The notes: a model not told the origin generated them from the letters alone. Counted from the first letter of the stretch, positions 11,101 through 22,318 are shown. The stretch is DNA of 64,000 nucleotides from Chara braunii (GCA_003427395.1 BFEA01000921.1:168989-232988), one strand, 5' to 3'. Numbers and translations are program-made.

Positions 11101-12526
11101 TGACAAGGGTCATTTCTTTTGAAATAGGCACTGGGGTCCCTTGCATAATTGATTGAGAAAGGTTGATCGAGAATGAGCTGGAATGAGCAATGAGAAATGG
11201 AAAAGGCCGGTGGGTCGGTCATTGAAATAGCCATGAGGATGGATGAAAGAGAATGATGTGTAGAAGAGAAAAGGGCATGATAAAGAAGGTTGAGCCTTAA
11301 GTCAAGAAGGGCATGAACCGTTGGGACGGTCATAAGGAATGGATATTGGGGAATGTGAAAGTTGAGGATTGAAGGTGGGCCGACGGGTCGGCCCTTGAAA
11401 AGATGAATATTGAGAAAGCGACCGCCAGAGCGGCCACAAGGGGTGGCCTTGTTGATGAGAGGCTGTCGGACCAGCCATGAGAATCAACCTTGGAAATAGC
11501 GTTGGATTGAGTGTTTGAGAATTGGATATTGCATTGCATAGTCGGGGGACCCTAGGCATATTGAAAAAGATATGGAAATAACATTGAATGAGCTTTCTTT
11601 TTTTTCTAGTCTCAGACCTCAGCAAGAGGGGGATACCGGTGCTCGCACTGCGACCCCAGGACCTCTGCCCTTTTAAAGGGAAAGTCTCAGCGCGACCTGT
11701 TCCTCATAAAGAAGGATAAGGGTTAAAGGACCAAGGCATCTTTCTCTTTGATTGGTGCGAGCCGTCCGGAACTAACTCCGACAAAGAGCTCTAGTCGGGG
11801 AGTTCAAACTGCGCCTCATGTTGAGAACCTAAACGTCAAGGGCATGGAGTCAAACGAGCGAGAGAGTCATTCCTCTCCTAAGTCTCATTTACTCTCCCCA
11901 ACCACACGCCATACCGTAGAGGGGCGGCGTGGCCGTTTGGGGTGGACCAAGGTTGCTCGAATTAAGTTGAGCGGCACTGTCCAGAGGGAGGGGTCGAACG
12001 TGGTACCGGGTGGAAGCCGCAACCACCACAGGGCGAGTGACACCGCCCTGCCGGATTATTACAACCGTTCTGAAACTAACCGCGAGGTCTTCATAACTGC
12101 ACTCGCAGACTAATAGAGAGCCCCAACTCTCTTGAAAGAAATAGGCCGGATCCAAGAAAATACCACTCGGGAGGAACGGTTCGCGAGAGACGCCTCTATG
12201 GCAAGACGGGATCCTGGGAGGTTTGGACTTGACCTACCTGCCGGATGTGAGGTGGCACCTCAGAGATGACGCCCGTCCCATATTGGCAAAAGGTCGGACT
12301 AAGTAGAAGGATGAGGCGCTACCTGCCGAGGGAGGACTGATCACCTTTCCTTCGATGAGCAGGTGGGCCGTTGTTCTTGACTCAGTTGGTGGGCCAAGGT
12401 TCTGTACCTCCGAGTGAGAACCAGTCGTGCGATGGGGACATCGCATTTTGAGTGGGGGGAAGGTATGCCATCTACCGATGAAAAAACGTGCAAAAGAGAA
12501 GATTACCATGGGCTCAAGAAATTGTG
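11101..12526. other. no recognisable feature
   Basis: Intergenic-like sequence. The longest frame (11748-12113, +) has no motif I recognise and reads as chance coding. Confidence 0.35.
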
Positions 12527-13245
12527 TAAAATGACTTTGCGCGGACTTAAGAAAAGGTCTGGCAAGATGTCCAGAAGAAAGAGAAATGTATGTATAAATG
12601 ACTTTGCGTGGGCTTAAGAAAATGCCTTGCAAGATGTCTAGAAGAAAGATAAATGTATGTATAAATGACTTTGCGCGGGCTTAAGAAAATGCCTGACAAG
12701 ATGTCAAGAAGAGAAATGGTTCTGTAATTGACTTTGCGTGGGCTGTAGAAAACGTCTGACAAGATGTCCAGAAGAGAAATGGATGAGTAATTGACTTTGC
12801 ATGGGCTTGAGAATAGGCCTGGGAAGATGTCCAGGAGAGAAATTGATGAGTAATTGACTTTGCATGGGCTTGAGAAAAGGCCTGGCAAAATGGCAGATGA
12901 GAAATGAATGAGTAATTAACTTCGCATGGGTTTGAGAAAAAACCTGGCAAGATGTCCAGAAGAGAAATGAATGAGTAATTAACTTTGCATAGACTTGAGA
13001 AAAGGTCTGGCAAGATGGCCAGAAGATAAATGGATGAGTAATTGACCTTGCGTGGACTTGAAAGAAGGTCTGGCAAGACATTGAGAAGAGAAAGGCATGG
13101 GTAATTGCGTTTGCATAGGCTTAAGGAAAGGACTTGCGAGACGCCTAGAAAAGTGATATATGTGTAATAGACTTTGCATGAGTTTGAGCAAGGCCTTGCG
13201 AATGCCGGAAGAAAGATGCGTATGAAATGGACTAAGTAATGCGGA
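12527..13245. repeat. 62-67 bp tandem repeat, ~11 copies
   Basis: Each unit starts near (T)GACTTTGC(A/G)(T/C)GGGCTTGAG, continues AAAAGGCCTGGCAAGATGTCC and ends in an AGAAGAGAAATG stretch. Several spacings are 63 or 66 bases, so long minus-strand frames stay open and encode repeats of about 21 residues. I treat those frames as by-products of the repeat. Confidence 0.85.
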
Positions 13246-13564
13246 TTTTGAGAATGAGGGTGACATGCATGCGAAATTGATAGAGCTAGAGAAAACTGAG
13301 CAAAATGACATGGGAAAAATACATGTGAATTTGGCTGAGCATGAGATTGAGGAAAAAATGACGGGAGACGTGGGTTGCACGGGTCGAAAAACCGAGTAAA
13401 AGAAGCGTTGAGGGCAACTGGGGCCAAAAAAGGGACGTGGTTGGTACGGAGTTGATGGAGGAACAACAAAAGGACGCTTGGGATGGCAAGGCGTGTGGAG
13501 AAGCAGGGGCAGCAAGGAAAGGGGAGACGAAAGGAAGATTGATGCTCTGAGGCTGATGTAGGAG

Positions 13565-13690
13565 ACAAATGAAAGGTTTGATGTACTACGAGTGATGAAT
13601 GAAACGAAAGGGGTTCGATGTACTACGAGTGATGAATGAGACGAAAGGGGTTTGATGTTCTAAGAGTGATGAATGAGACACGAGAAGTCG
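13565..13690. repeat. ~46 bp tandem repeat, ~3 copies
   Basis: The phrase GAGTGATGAATGA followed by an ACGAAAGGGGTTTGATGT-type segment recurs three times with small changes. Confidence 0.7.
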
Positions 13691-14389
13691 GAAGAAAGTC
13701 TGAATCATATGCACCTCCCCCCGTCCCAAGGAGGAACAAGAAAAGACAAAACGGACCCTGGCAAGCTAACTACCCATAACATCTCATCCTCCTCCCCCGT
13801 CTATCCCTCCAAAACCCGTTGACAAGAGATTGGTGCGTGATGAGGACATCGCGAATGAGTGAGGGGAATGTGTCGGGACTGGTGGGTCCCGAATAACTTT
13901 CCATCGCTCGAGAGACTGAATATGGACGAACTGTACACATCAGAGAAATCTGGAGTGAGAAGGCAAGAGAGAGAAAAGACAAAGGGATAGGCAGGAGGAG
14001 AGAGTAATGCCCTAGGGAGAAAACCGCAGAGGAGAAAACAAGTAATGGCACGAGAATAAGCGCAGGAGCAGGGGCATATAGGACGAAGCACGAGGGGCCC
14101 TTGAACCAGCAAATGCAGCGCGACAACGATAAAAGAATGAGGAAGTCGAGAGATGGATGACCCCGGGGCCGTGGGAAGCTAGAGAATGAGGGGCCAACGT
14201 GGGGGCCACCTACGGGAGCCTCGGAGCGGAGACCCATGACCAAAGAAATCAGGGCGCACAAGGCGCAAAAAAAGACAAGGGAGAGGGGTCACCATGGGGC
14301 GGCAAAACGCCCAACGGACGTGGGACACCTCGGGGAAAGGCGCCCGGGGCCACGTGGGACTAAGTAAAAATAAGGGCATCCGGGGCGAA

Positions 14390-14560
14390 ATGTGTCGGGG
14401 ACCACCCGAGGGACTAAGTGTCGGGGACTGTCGGCGAGACTAAGTGTCGGGGACCACCGGTGGGATTAAGTCTCGGGGACCACCGGCAGGACTAAGTGTC
14501 GGGGACCACCGGCGGGACTAAGTACCGGGGACCACCGACGGGACAAGTGGCGGGGACATG
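14390..14560. repeat. 26 bp GC-rich tandem repeat, ~6 copies
   Basis: The unit TCGGGGACCACCGGCGGGAC plus TAAGTG recurs about six times with point changes. Confidence 0.85.
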
Positions 14561-14979
14561 TGAAAGTCCCAAGAAGAAACGGCGGCACCGCATGAGGGAA
14601 AATAATAAGGGCAAGGTGCACTGTCAAGATCGACGTCTTGACGGCCAAGAATATTAGCACCACTAGTGCAAGCACTAGTGGTAGCTAATGGGAAGGCCAA
14701 AAGGAAAAGAAAAAGTAAAGAAAACTGAAGTAGGAGGCATGAGAGCAATCTGAAAAATCTCGGATTAGCCTCCCTCAAGAAAATGGAGTCAAATGAGACC
14801 CCGTGTAAAAAATAGGCCTCCAGGTCAAAATCGGAGTACGATGGGCCATTATGGGAGAAAGACAGGAGTGAGAGGAAGCTCCCATGGGCATGAGAAGACC
14901 ATTATTGCAGTCCGAGATATAACGGACTGACCCTTGAGCATGAGAAGGGCCAAAACTAGGAGGAAGAGCCAAGAAAAGA

Positions 14980-15330
14980 GCCTTAACGGCTAGTTGACAC
15001 TTGGCATGCAAAAGAGAAAAGAAAAAGAAAAAAAGAAAAATGAGAGGTCACGGTGAGAGGGAATGAGTGAGATGGCCGTTAGTAGGGACTGGCAAGTCCC
15101 TACTATCCAAGAAAAAGGAGGGAAAAGAAAAGAAAAGAAAAGGAAAAAGAAAAGGGTCTTAACGGCTAGTTGACACTTGGAATGCAAAAGAGAAAAGAAA
15201 AAGAAAAAAAGAAAATGGGAGGTCACGGTGAGAGGGAATGAGTAAGATGACCGTTAGTAGGGACTGGCAAGTCCCTACTGTCAAAGAAAGGAGGAAAAAG
15301 AAAAGAAAAGAAAAGAGAAAAAGACCTCAA
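14980..15330. repeat. ~174 bp tandem duplication carrying a perfect hairpin
   Basis: Two copies run from AACGGCTAGTTGACACTTGG through an A-rich AAAAGAAA block to a GTCACGGTGAGAGGGAATGAG segment. Each holds the hairpin TAGTAGGGACT-GGCA-AGTCCCTACT (15080-15105 and from 15255). The first stem is a perfect 11 bp. Confidence 0.85.
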
Positions 15331-16325
15331 CGGTCAAAAACGACCACTTGGGGAGATTCATCCGTGACGAGATTCATTCTAGAATATGACGGTTACAAAA
15401 GACTTTGATTTTCTTTCAATTTTGCAGAGAAAATCAAAGAAAATCAAGGACCCATGCAACCGGAATAAAACGGATTACATGCATGAGGAGAAACACATGT
15501 GCGGCCGTATCCGGCTGACTCCCACAACCCGGTTCTCGGTTAGAGCCGAGCAGAAACGGCCTCACTTTCTTCTCTAGCAGTAGGTAGCTCCGAACAAATC
15601 CCCCGCTGCTACTCCCTTCGCACAGACGGGCAGAGCCGAAATGAATCTTCCACCGGAACGCGCAAAGGTACGCTGTCAGTCCCCACTCCTGCGTACAGAT
15701 CCAGGCAACGTACCAACAACAGGTAGATATCCAACCCCGTGTCCGCCCTCATGCTACGCCCATGGGTATCCTAAGTAAGAATCGAATGGGTCCGCCACTG
15801 AAACCCAGCCAGATACATTCATTCAGGATCAAACTTGCTAGCTCCGCCCTCAGGCGCAGCCCGTTCCTCTCCTAACTCCCCATCCTCCAACTTCCTCCGT
15901 CCTTCTTTCTACTGCCAGCCTGCTACTTCGACTCCCCGCTGCCGGCTTCGCTGCAGAGCTTCGCTCTACTTCGCGCCATAGCCTCGCGTACTCTGTCTTC
16001 CCAATTAACACTCCTTACACTCCCCCACTCCCCAATCCGACTTCACCACCGCATTCGCAGACGTCCAAAACCCCCGAATCCCCCTCTCCTTCGCTTAGAA
16101 TCACCTAGTACCGAGCGGGTTCCTCGCCCCCCCCGCTACGCCCAGCCGTCGTTCCCCATGGTCGCCCCCGCCACCTCGTTGACATCAACCTGAAGTAACG
16201 CTCCACGTCTGACTGCAGCGCACCGCGGCCAGGAGAGTTTTCTCGGCGAACGAGCAAAACCGGTAGCAAGTAAACTCCCCCGAACTTATACCCGCCGGCC
16301 CGCCCGCAGGGACCATACTAACCTT
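15331..16325. other. GC-rich sequence without recognisable gene
   Basis: Pyrimidine- and C-rich DNA leading into the U6-like cluster. No ORF with a recognisable motif is seen. Confidence 0.4.
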
Positions 16326-16329
16326 CGGG

Positions 16330-16378
16330 CGGGACCATACTAACCTTCTCTGCATCCTCGGGTCCTACAACTTCTGGA
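16330..16378 (-). pseudogene. partial, diverged U6 snRNA-like copy
   Basis: On the minus strand the stretch corresponds to the region of U6 around GAGAAGATTAGCATGGCCCC, here GAGAAGGTTAGTATGGTCCC, with a degraded 5' half. A short piece of the same core (GACCATACTAACCTTC) also precedes it at 16311-16326. It lies ~125 bp from the best copy at 16504-16569. Confidence 0.45.
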
Positions 16379-16503
16379 GGGGCTCCTCGTCCGGGGCGGC
16401 GCCGCGCGGCACCTCCGAAGGCCAGACGGGCCTCCTTCTACTTTCCCCCCTTGCGCCCTCACCTGACCCTGTCCACATCCGGGTTCATCCCCGGACTCCC
16501 TTC

Positions 16504-16569
16504 GTGTCACACAGGGGCCATGCTAATCTTCTCTGTACCGTTCCAATTTTAACGGATGTCCCGAAGGAC
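16504..16569 (-). ncRNA. U6 spliceosomal snRNA-like sequence, probable pseudogene
   Basis: Read on the minus strand it starts GTCCTTCGGGACATCCGTTA, continues AAATTGGAACGGTACAGAGA and AGATTAGCATGGCCCCTG, then TGTGACACG. This follows the conserved 5' two-thirds of U6 snRNA: 5' stem-loop, the GATACAGAGA region and the AGCATGGCCCC region. The usual ATACAGAGA box reads GTACAGAGA. A few bases of CGCAAGGA are missing after CCCCTG, and the 3' end is absent. I see no TATA box or plant USE at the proper distance 5' of it, so it is more likely a dispersed or retrocopied pseudogene. U6 comparison is from memory. Confidence 0.7.
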
Positions 16570-17190
16570 TTTTGGCCGGGGCCTCGCCCCGCACGCTTCC
16601 GTCGTTCGAGCATTCTCCGGTTCCGCCCTGCTTCGTCAGCAGGCCTATGCGGATCCGGCCCTTCTTCCAAAAATCTAACCTCCACTCGTGGCCAGATTCA
16701 AACAATCACAAGACTCGGTCTCCACTATTTATTCTTCCCACCCATCCTTCTTCTCGTCTGTACCCGGCGCGATTCGCGTCCGGGTTCGTTTCGGACTTTT
16801 ATACGGTGGCCAGCCAGGTCTCCCCAACGGCCGCGTCAGCAAGTTGGCCGGTCTTGGGGACAAGAGGGGGGGGGGGGCACGGGATTTGATTCTGATTCAA
16901 AGATCCCTCCTCTCCTGTTTCCCTTCCACCCCAACGGCCGCGTTAGCAAGTTGGCCGGTCAAAACAAAAAAAGGAAAAAAGAAAAAAAAGACAAATCACA
17001 ACAACAAGGAAATCAGATCTAGACCAGAGATCCCCCCCCCCTTTTCGTCCCGTTCTACGACCGGGTTCAGTCCCGGACTCCCACGCGCCGGCCTGGCGCA
17101 GCAGCCATGTGGACCTCTTCTGCTTTATCGCTCGCACCTATCCCTCTTTGCGTCCGGCTGCGCCCCCAGACTCACGAATATCCACCCTGC

Positions 17191-17247
17191 GCGGGCCAGG
17201 TTGATCTCCTCTATGCTATTCCACTTTAGCAGATGCCCTGAAGGACC
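17191..17247 (-). pseudogene. diverged U6 snRNA-like copy
   Basis: The minus strand reads GTCCTTCAGGGCATCTGCTA, then AAGTGGAATAGCATAGAGGA and GATCAACCTGGCCCGC. It aligns over its length with the copy at 16504-16569 (5' stem, AAATTGGAAC and AGAGAAGATTAG segments) with many changes. It is too altered to be functional. Confidence 0.45.
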
Positions 17248-17360
17248 CAGCCCGAGGCGTCGCCCCCGACTTTTCAAAACTTGGGCAGCCACAGTGCTAC
17301 GTGTCCTTTGCTCACGCACCTAGCCCGCGCTTCAGGCCTTATGCAGGCCAGCCCCACGCT

Positions 17361-17413
17361 CGGGCCATGCAAATATTTTCTGCATTACCCCACCTGTTGT
17401 AGATATCCTGGCT
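17361..17413 (-). pseudogene. very diverged U6 snRNA-like copy (tentative)
   Basis: The segment GGGCCATGCAAATATTTTCT followed by GCATTACCCC keeps the spacing of the U6 copies upstream. Identity is low, and I would not call it without the neighbouring copies. A further weak candidate lies at 17096-17150. Confidence 0.25.
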
Positions 17414-17419
17414 CTTTCC

Positions 17420-18345
17420 GTCCGCCCTTACCCCCCTGCTCTTCTCACGGGTATCCCGCAGGGCTGTTGCTGAGGTAACACCCCACGGGGAGACTTCGCA
17501 GGTGCCTTCACTCCGCCATACCCATGGTCTACGACCCAGGCCCGGAACCAGTGTCGGGGCGCTAGTAACCCAAATAACTAAAATATTAGAAGTGAATTAA
17601 GACATGGCCCAGCATATCACGGGGGGACTATCGGGAATGAACGGCCGGGCCTACCAACAGCTCCCTGGCCCTGCAAGACGGGCCCGCGATCGGACTCCCC
17701 CCCCAGCAAAACAAAAGGGGGATAGTCCCATGAGACCCTCAACCCCGTCGCTCCTCACTGCTCCGTCGCCTCTGCGCCGCCGTCCGCTGGCCTCGAACCT
17801 CGAACCTCCGTCACACGAACCCGCCATCGTAACCGATAGGGCTAAGCCCAAGCCTGTGACGAGCAGGCGCGACTTCCCATATAAGACAGTGTCGTGCGGC
17901 GTTCCGACCAAGATACCGCCCGGTCGCCCTTTCTACTCACATCTTTGCCCACGACCCCTAAATGTCCGCGTCGGTCCACCACCCCGCACCGTGGCCGTCC
18001 CATGCGCCTACCGGCGCGCCAGCCCTATCCTCGGTCATGCGCACCTATCAAAAACAACCTTTCATTTCCTAACCAAGGCCGCGACATGGTCCAGGTCGGT
18101 CGGCTACCCCAGCCACCCATTCAATTAGAAAAATCACACGCGCGCCTTAAAAATTGCACGCCCACCTACTCCCTACTGGGACAAGGCAGACCTTGGCCCG
18201 CGTGCGGACGACCTTCGCATTTTCCCGCACGGACGCTCAAAATCCAGGCTAACCGGGCCTTTCTGTCACTTGCAAAAACCAGGGCGGATACCCTTGTAAG
18301 GGTATTCGCGCCGACAACGCTATTTCAGGACTAAGAAAGGAAAAA
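17420..18345. other. GC-rich sequence without recognisable gene
   Basis: The frame 17604-18128 (+) is open but has no motif, and its residue bias follows the C-rich DNA. GC content drops sharply near 18,340, where the AT-rich gypsy element begins. Confidence 0.4.
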
Positions 18346-18350
18346 ACATT

Positions 18351-18440
18351 ATGCATGAGTTATCCTTCGTAATTGAGAAGAACGTGTCTTTCGATATGAT
18401 TTTGGGAATGAATTGGCATGAAGAATCTCATCCAGACTCT
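18351..18440 (+). pseudogene. pol: C-terminal end of gypsy protease
   Basis: The frame from the ATG at 18351 reads into Phe-Asp-Met-Ile-Leu-Gly-Met-Asn-Trp, the ILGMxWL motif at the end of Ty3/gypsy proteases. Nothing upstream matches the element, so it is 5'-truncated here at a sharp GC-to-AT boundary. Confidence 0.65.
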
Positions 18441-18639
18441 AGAGGTCAGGTTCAAAGAAAAAATTGTCAAACTAAAGGACGAAAAACCCGAACTTCGCAG
18501 AATAAAACTAAACCATAAGTTTGTATTTGACTCATCATTGTTTTTCTGTTGCATGAGTTATCCAACTTTTATTTTATGGTCTAAAAAAAGAAGTTGGATC
18601 AGGATGTGATGATGACACTTGTTAAGCAAGCAGGTGAGT

Positions 18640-19476
18640 GTTCCTCATCCTATCCTTCTTCTATTGAGAAAATTTTCAATGAGTATAAGGACCTGCAGAC
18701 TGAGCCAATGAGAATTACTGAGCATGCTATCAAGCACAGTATCGAGATCATTCCCGGTTGTTAGATTCTCAAGGGTCTCATCTATCACATGTGTCATAGG
18801 GAACTTTAGGAACTTCGAAAACAACTGCAAGAACCCACTGAGAAAGGATGAATTCGACCCAACTCATCTCCTTATAATGCTTTTGCCTTATTCATGCCCC
18901 CCAAAAATGTGGACTTATAATATGTATTAACTATTGTGAGTTGAATGTCGTCATTGTCAAGAACGTATTAACTATTGTGAGTTGAATGTCGTCATTGTCA
19001 AGAACGCAAAACCACTTTCGCGCATTGACGATCTGTTGGACCATCTACAAGGGTGCATATATTTTAGCAAGATTGATCTTAAGTCAGGGTACCACCAGAT
19101 CGAGGTGATTCCTGAAGATCAACACAAGACAATCTTCCGAACCAGGTATGGTCACTAGGAGTTTGTGGTTATGTCCTTTGGATTGACTAACGCCCCCGCA
19201 ACTTTTCAGAGGTCCATGATTGAGTTGTTCTGTTAGTGGTTGGACCAGTTCGTAGTCGTCTATTTCGATGATATCCTCGTGTACAGCAAAACATTTGAGG
19301 ATCACAAGAAACATCTACGAATGGTTCTTCAGAAGTTGCACCAAGACAACTTCAAACTGAATCCTAATAAGTCTGAGTTCACTAAGCCTGAAGTGTTATA
19401 CTTGGGGCATATAGTGAACGAAGAGAGACATTCACTAAGGCCCGAAGAGAAGAAGATAACAACAATTAGAGATTGA
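18640..19476 (+). pseudogene. pol: Ty3/gypsy reverse transcriptase, broken
   Basis: RT synthesises cDNA from the element's RNA. In order I see a Glu-His-Ala-Ile-x-His-x-Ile-Glu-x-Ile-Pro-Gly entry region, Phe-Ser-Lys-Ile-Asp-Leu-Lys-Ser-Gly-Tyr-His-Gln (catalytic Asp), Phe-Gly-Leu-Thr-Asn-Ala-Pro-Ala-Thr-Phe, and the active site Val-Tyr-Phe-Asp-Asp-Ile-Leu-Val-Tyr-Ser. Breaks are a 41 bp tandem duplication at 18924-19005, a TAG in the Gly-His-x-Glu-Phe motif near 19159 and another stop before Trp-Leu-Asp-Gln. The AT-rich composition differs from the flanks. The family is very common in plants and is recognised with confidence. Confidence 0.92.
18924..19005. repeat. 41 bp perfect tandem duplication inside RT
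   Basis: A 41-base unit starting GTATTAACTATTGTGAGTTG occurs twice back to back (18924-18964 and 18965-19005). As 41 is not a multiple of three it shifts the RT frame. Both copies look identical, so the duplication is recent relative to the element's decay. Confidence 0.93.
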
Positions 19477-19503
19477 CCCCAACATAAGATTGACAATGAA
19501 CTC

Positions 19504-20139
19504 ATGTCTTTTCTGGGACTTGCTAGTTACTATAGGAAATTTGTAAGAAACTTATCCTTAATAGTTGCGCCTATGAGAAAACTACTAAAGAAAGAAAAAC
19601 CTTGGTTGTGGAACAAAGATTGTGAGTCTTCATTCAAACGATTGAAGTATGTTCTGACTCACTACCCTGTCTTAAAGATTGTTGATCCTTCTCCCCCTTT
19701 TATTGTCACGACTGACACAAATCAGTATGAGATTGGAGTTGTGCTACAGCATGACAATGACAAGGGATATAATAGACCTATTGAGTCTATATTTGTGAGA
19801 CTTCTGTTAGAGAAAGTGGCTAACTTCACCTACGAAAGGTAATTGTATGCCTTGGTTGTTGCACTAGATATCTCGAAACACTACTTGTTAGGGAGACACT
19901 TCAATGTCTATTCTGATCACTCTACTCTGAAATGGATGGAGACTCAACCAAGATTCTCTGATAAGTTAGTAAGATGGTCCGCTTTTATTGATACCTTTGA
20001 TTTTGAGTTAAAAATAATCAAAGGGAAGTCTAATGTTGTTGCGGGTCCAAATATGCAAAGTTTCTTAGTACCATTGTTTTCTACCTCGATATCGGAAAGT
20101 TCAACGAACTTAAAGAACAAATACGAAAGGGTTATGTGA
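19504..20139 (+). pseudogene. pol: gypsy RT connection and RNase H
   Basis: The frame opens with Ser-Phe-Leu-Gly-Leu-Ala-Ser-Tyr-Tyr-Arg-Lys-Phe, the RT thumb motif. RNase H follows: Phe-Ile-Val-Thr-Thr-Asp (first acidic residue) and, after an in-frame TAA at 19840, Tyr-Ala-Leu-Val-Val-Ala-Leu and Val-Tyr-Ser-Asp-His-Ser-Thr-Leu-Lys-Trp. The domain would remove RNA from the RNA-DNA hybrid. Apart from the TAA the frame is continuous. Confidence 0.9.
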
Positions 20140-20289
20140 GCGATCCTATCTGGAGTCCTGTCATAAGGACCCTATAGAAAAACCCAGAACTATTCCCTGA
20201 ATATCAAATGATTGATGGCCTACTCTTCTTTTTAGATAAAACCGAAGAAGGACTATGTATTCCTCATCAAGAACAAATTAAAAGTCTAA

Positions 20290-21230
20290 TCATGGAGGAA
20301 TGCTACGATGTTGAGTGACACTTATGTTTCAAGAAGACGTATGTCGATGTTAGAGAATGCTTTGAATGGAAAGGAATGAGAGAGGATGTACTACCTATGT
20401 GCGGACTTGTCCTCTCTGTCAGATAAACAAACCCTCACATGAGAATCTCTTGGGATTACCGAGACCACTACCTATTTCAAGTAAGTCAGGTGAGTCTATG
20501 TCCATACACTTCATTAGTCTTACTCAAAGTGAAAATGACAACAGTTAGGTAATGGTTATTGTAGATAGATTCTCAAAATATGGTATGTTCATTCCTTTGC
20601 TAACCGAAGCTAAGACTGAACTTTTCATCCGAAAAATTCAGATGTGATGAGTATCAGAATATGGGTTTCCAAAAACCATTGTATCTGATAGGGATGTAAG
20701 GTTCACTGGAATGCAATGGCAAAAGTTGATGGAAGTCTATGGCACCAGGTTGACCATGTTGTCATGTAGACATCTTGAAACAAATAGTTAAATTGAACAG
20801 ATGAACCGTTTGTGCCAGCAACTTTTGCGCATATATGTCCGACCCGATCAAATAGATTGGGATGATAACTTACCTAAGATTGTTAGTGCCTATAATAACA
20901 ATGTACATACTGTTACAAGAAGAACGCCTAATGCACTGCATAAAGGTTGGAAGCCTAGACGTCCCATTGATGCATTAATAAAAAACCAAATTCAAAGGCT
21001 ACCCCCAGGAACTCGTGAATTTACAGTTTTGTACGAAGAATACATTAGAAAGGTTAAGGAAAACGTAAAACAGTCCAGCTACAGATAATTGACAAGGCAA
21101 ATAAATATCGCAGACCTTCACAATTTCAAGAAGGAGATCTCTGTCTGGGTTAAGTCTAAAGAGTTTTCCATTAAAAAAAACATATCTAAAAAAATTGCGT
21201 TTATCTACTATCAACCCTGAGAAGTTCTCA
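20290..21230 (+). pseudogene. pol: gypsy integrase, broken
   Basis: Integrase inserts element cDNA into chromosomes. Visible pieces are a zinc-binding end (Cys-Pro-Leu-Cys-Gln-Ile-Asn-Lys), a core with Val-Asp-Arg-Phe-Ser-Lys-Tyr and Ile-Val-Ser-Asp-Arg-Asp-Val-Arg-Phe (catalytic Asp), and a Glu-Gln-Met-Asn-Arg segment holding the catalytic Glu. The Ala-Tyr-Asn-Asn-x-Val-His region follows at 20801-21088. The first core Asp is replaced (Ser-Ile-His-Phe-Ile-Ser where Asp-Phe-Ile is usual). Several stops interrupt it, so it is inactive. Confidence 0.88.
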
Positions 21231-21352
21231 AGGTGGTTGGGGATGAAACTAGATCTTTATACTGAATAGATGTACCCCCACACCTAAGGACCTATCCTGT
21301 CTTCCACGCGTCTAAATTGTAATCGTCTATAGAAGGAGATCACTTTCCTAAC

Positions 21353-21577
21353 ATGACATATATGTTTCCACCGTCCATGAATGAAGGATATGAAGTTGAA
21401 AAGATTCTCGAACATGGCCACTTCTCTACAAGTGACAGAGGAAGATTGCAGAAGCAGTACAAGATACAATTCAAGTCTCAATCTCTGTCTGAAGTTAGAT
21501 GGTTCAATAAGAAAGAACTGTTACCTATTGCTCCTGATATTGTTGCTGCATATGAGCGAGGGTTAAGAAAAAATTAA
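21353..21577 (+). pseudogene. pol: chromodomain-like C-terminus of gypsy integrase
   Basis: This 74-codon frame begins Pro-Pro-Ser-Met-Asn-Glu-Gly-Tyr-Glu-Val-Glu-Lys-Ile-Leu-Glu-His. That matches the first chromodomain strand. It ends with Val-Arg-Trp-Phe-Asn-Lys-Lys-Glu-Leu and a C-terminal helix. Chromodomains steer integration of plant and fungal chromoviruses to marked chromatin. It marks the end of the element's pol. Confidence 0.7.
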
Positions 21578-22197
21578 TATGTTTTCTGCGATAAAACTCG
21601 AAAATTGGGCCGACAGGAATGCAATAGACCATTCATTATGCCTCGTTGAATGGCTAAGGGGCCAACAGGTTGCAACCCTGACTTTTGGCCGAGAGGTCGA
21701 AGGGGCAGAAGGCCCCTTTGAAATAGCTCAGGGCCTGAACGTCCGACAATTGACTTCGGTCAACTGCCTGAGGCCCTACATTCAAATTCAAGACGGACCC
21801 ATCCCAGGCCGCTGGTCAGACACACTCACTTATTTGTATGCAGGTACCAAGACAGCATCAAGACCAAGTGGAAGTCTGCAATTGTATACAATCCATGCCC
21901 TCAACTGTGAGTCAATCTGAGTCACCATGGCTGGGAGACCTGAGGACAGTCTGCTTCGTCAAACACTACATAGGGCTTGGTCTCCAGGGAGTAAACATTA
22001 AGTCTTGCTATGCTGCCTTGACGCTGGCTCGACGCTGGCTGGACACTGGCTGGATGTTCGTTGGCTCGACGTGGGTTTCACGCTCGCTGGCTCGACGTTG
22101 GTTTCACGCTCACTGGACGTTGGCTTAACGCTGACACTGTGGACAATGACACGGGACTGAGGCGACATGCTGACGCTTTTCTATTGAGTGCCAGCCT

Positions 22198-22318
22198 TTG
22201 CTGATGTGGCGCATGCCACCTGTCTTCATTGTTGATGTGGCACATGCCATCTATCTTCATTGCTGATATGGCGCATGCCACCTGTCTTCATCGCTGATGT
22301 GGCATTGGCCACGCTGTC
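22198..22318. repeat. 31 bp tandem repeat, ~4 copies
   Basis: The unit TGCTGATGTGGCGCATGCCA plus CCTGTCTTCAT repeats with few changes. Just upstream, 22020-22140 holds a looser repeat of GCTGGCTCGACG and GTTGGTTTCACGCTC. Confidence 0.85.

Noticed and set aside
12527-13245. Regular repeats as a CRISPR array
   Set aside because: Whole units are similar with no unique spacers, and the DNA is eukaryotic.
17604-18128. 174-codon ORF in GC-rich DNA
   Set aside because: Pro/Arg/Ser composition follows the base bias and no motif is seen.
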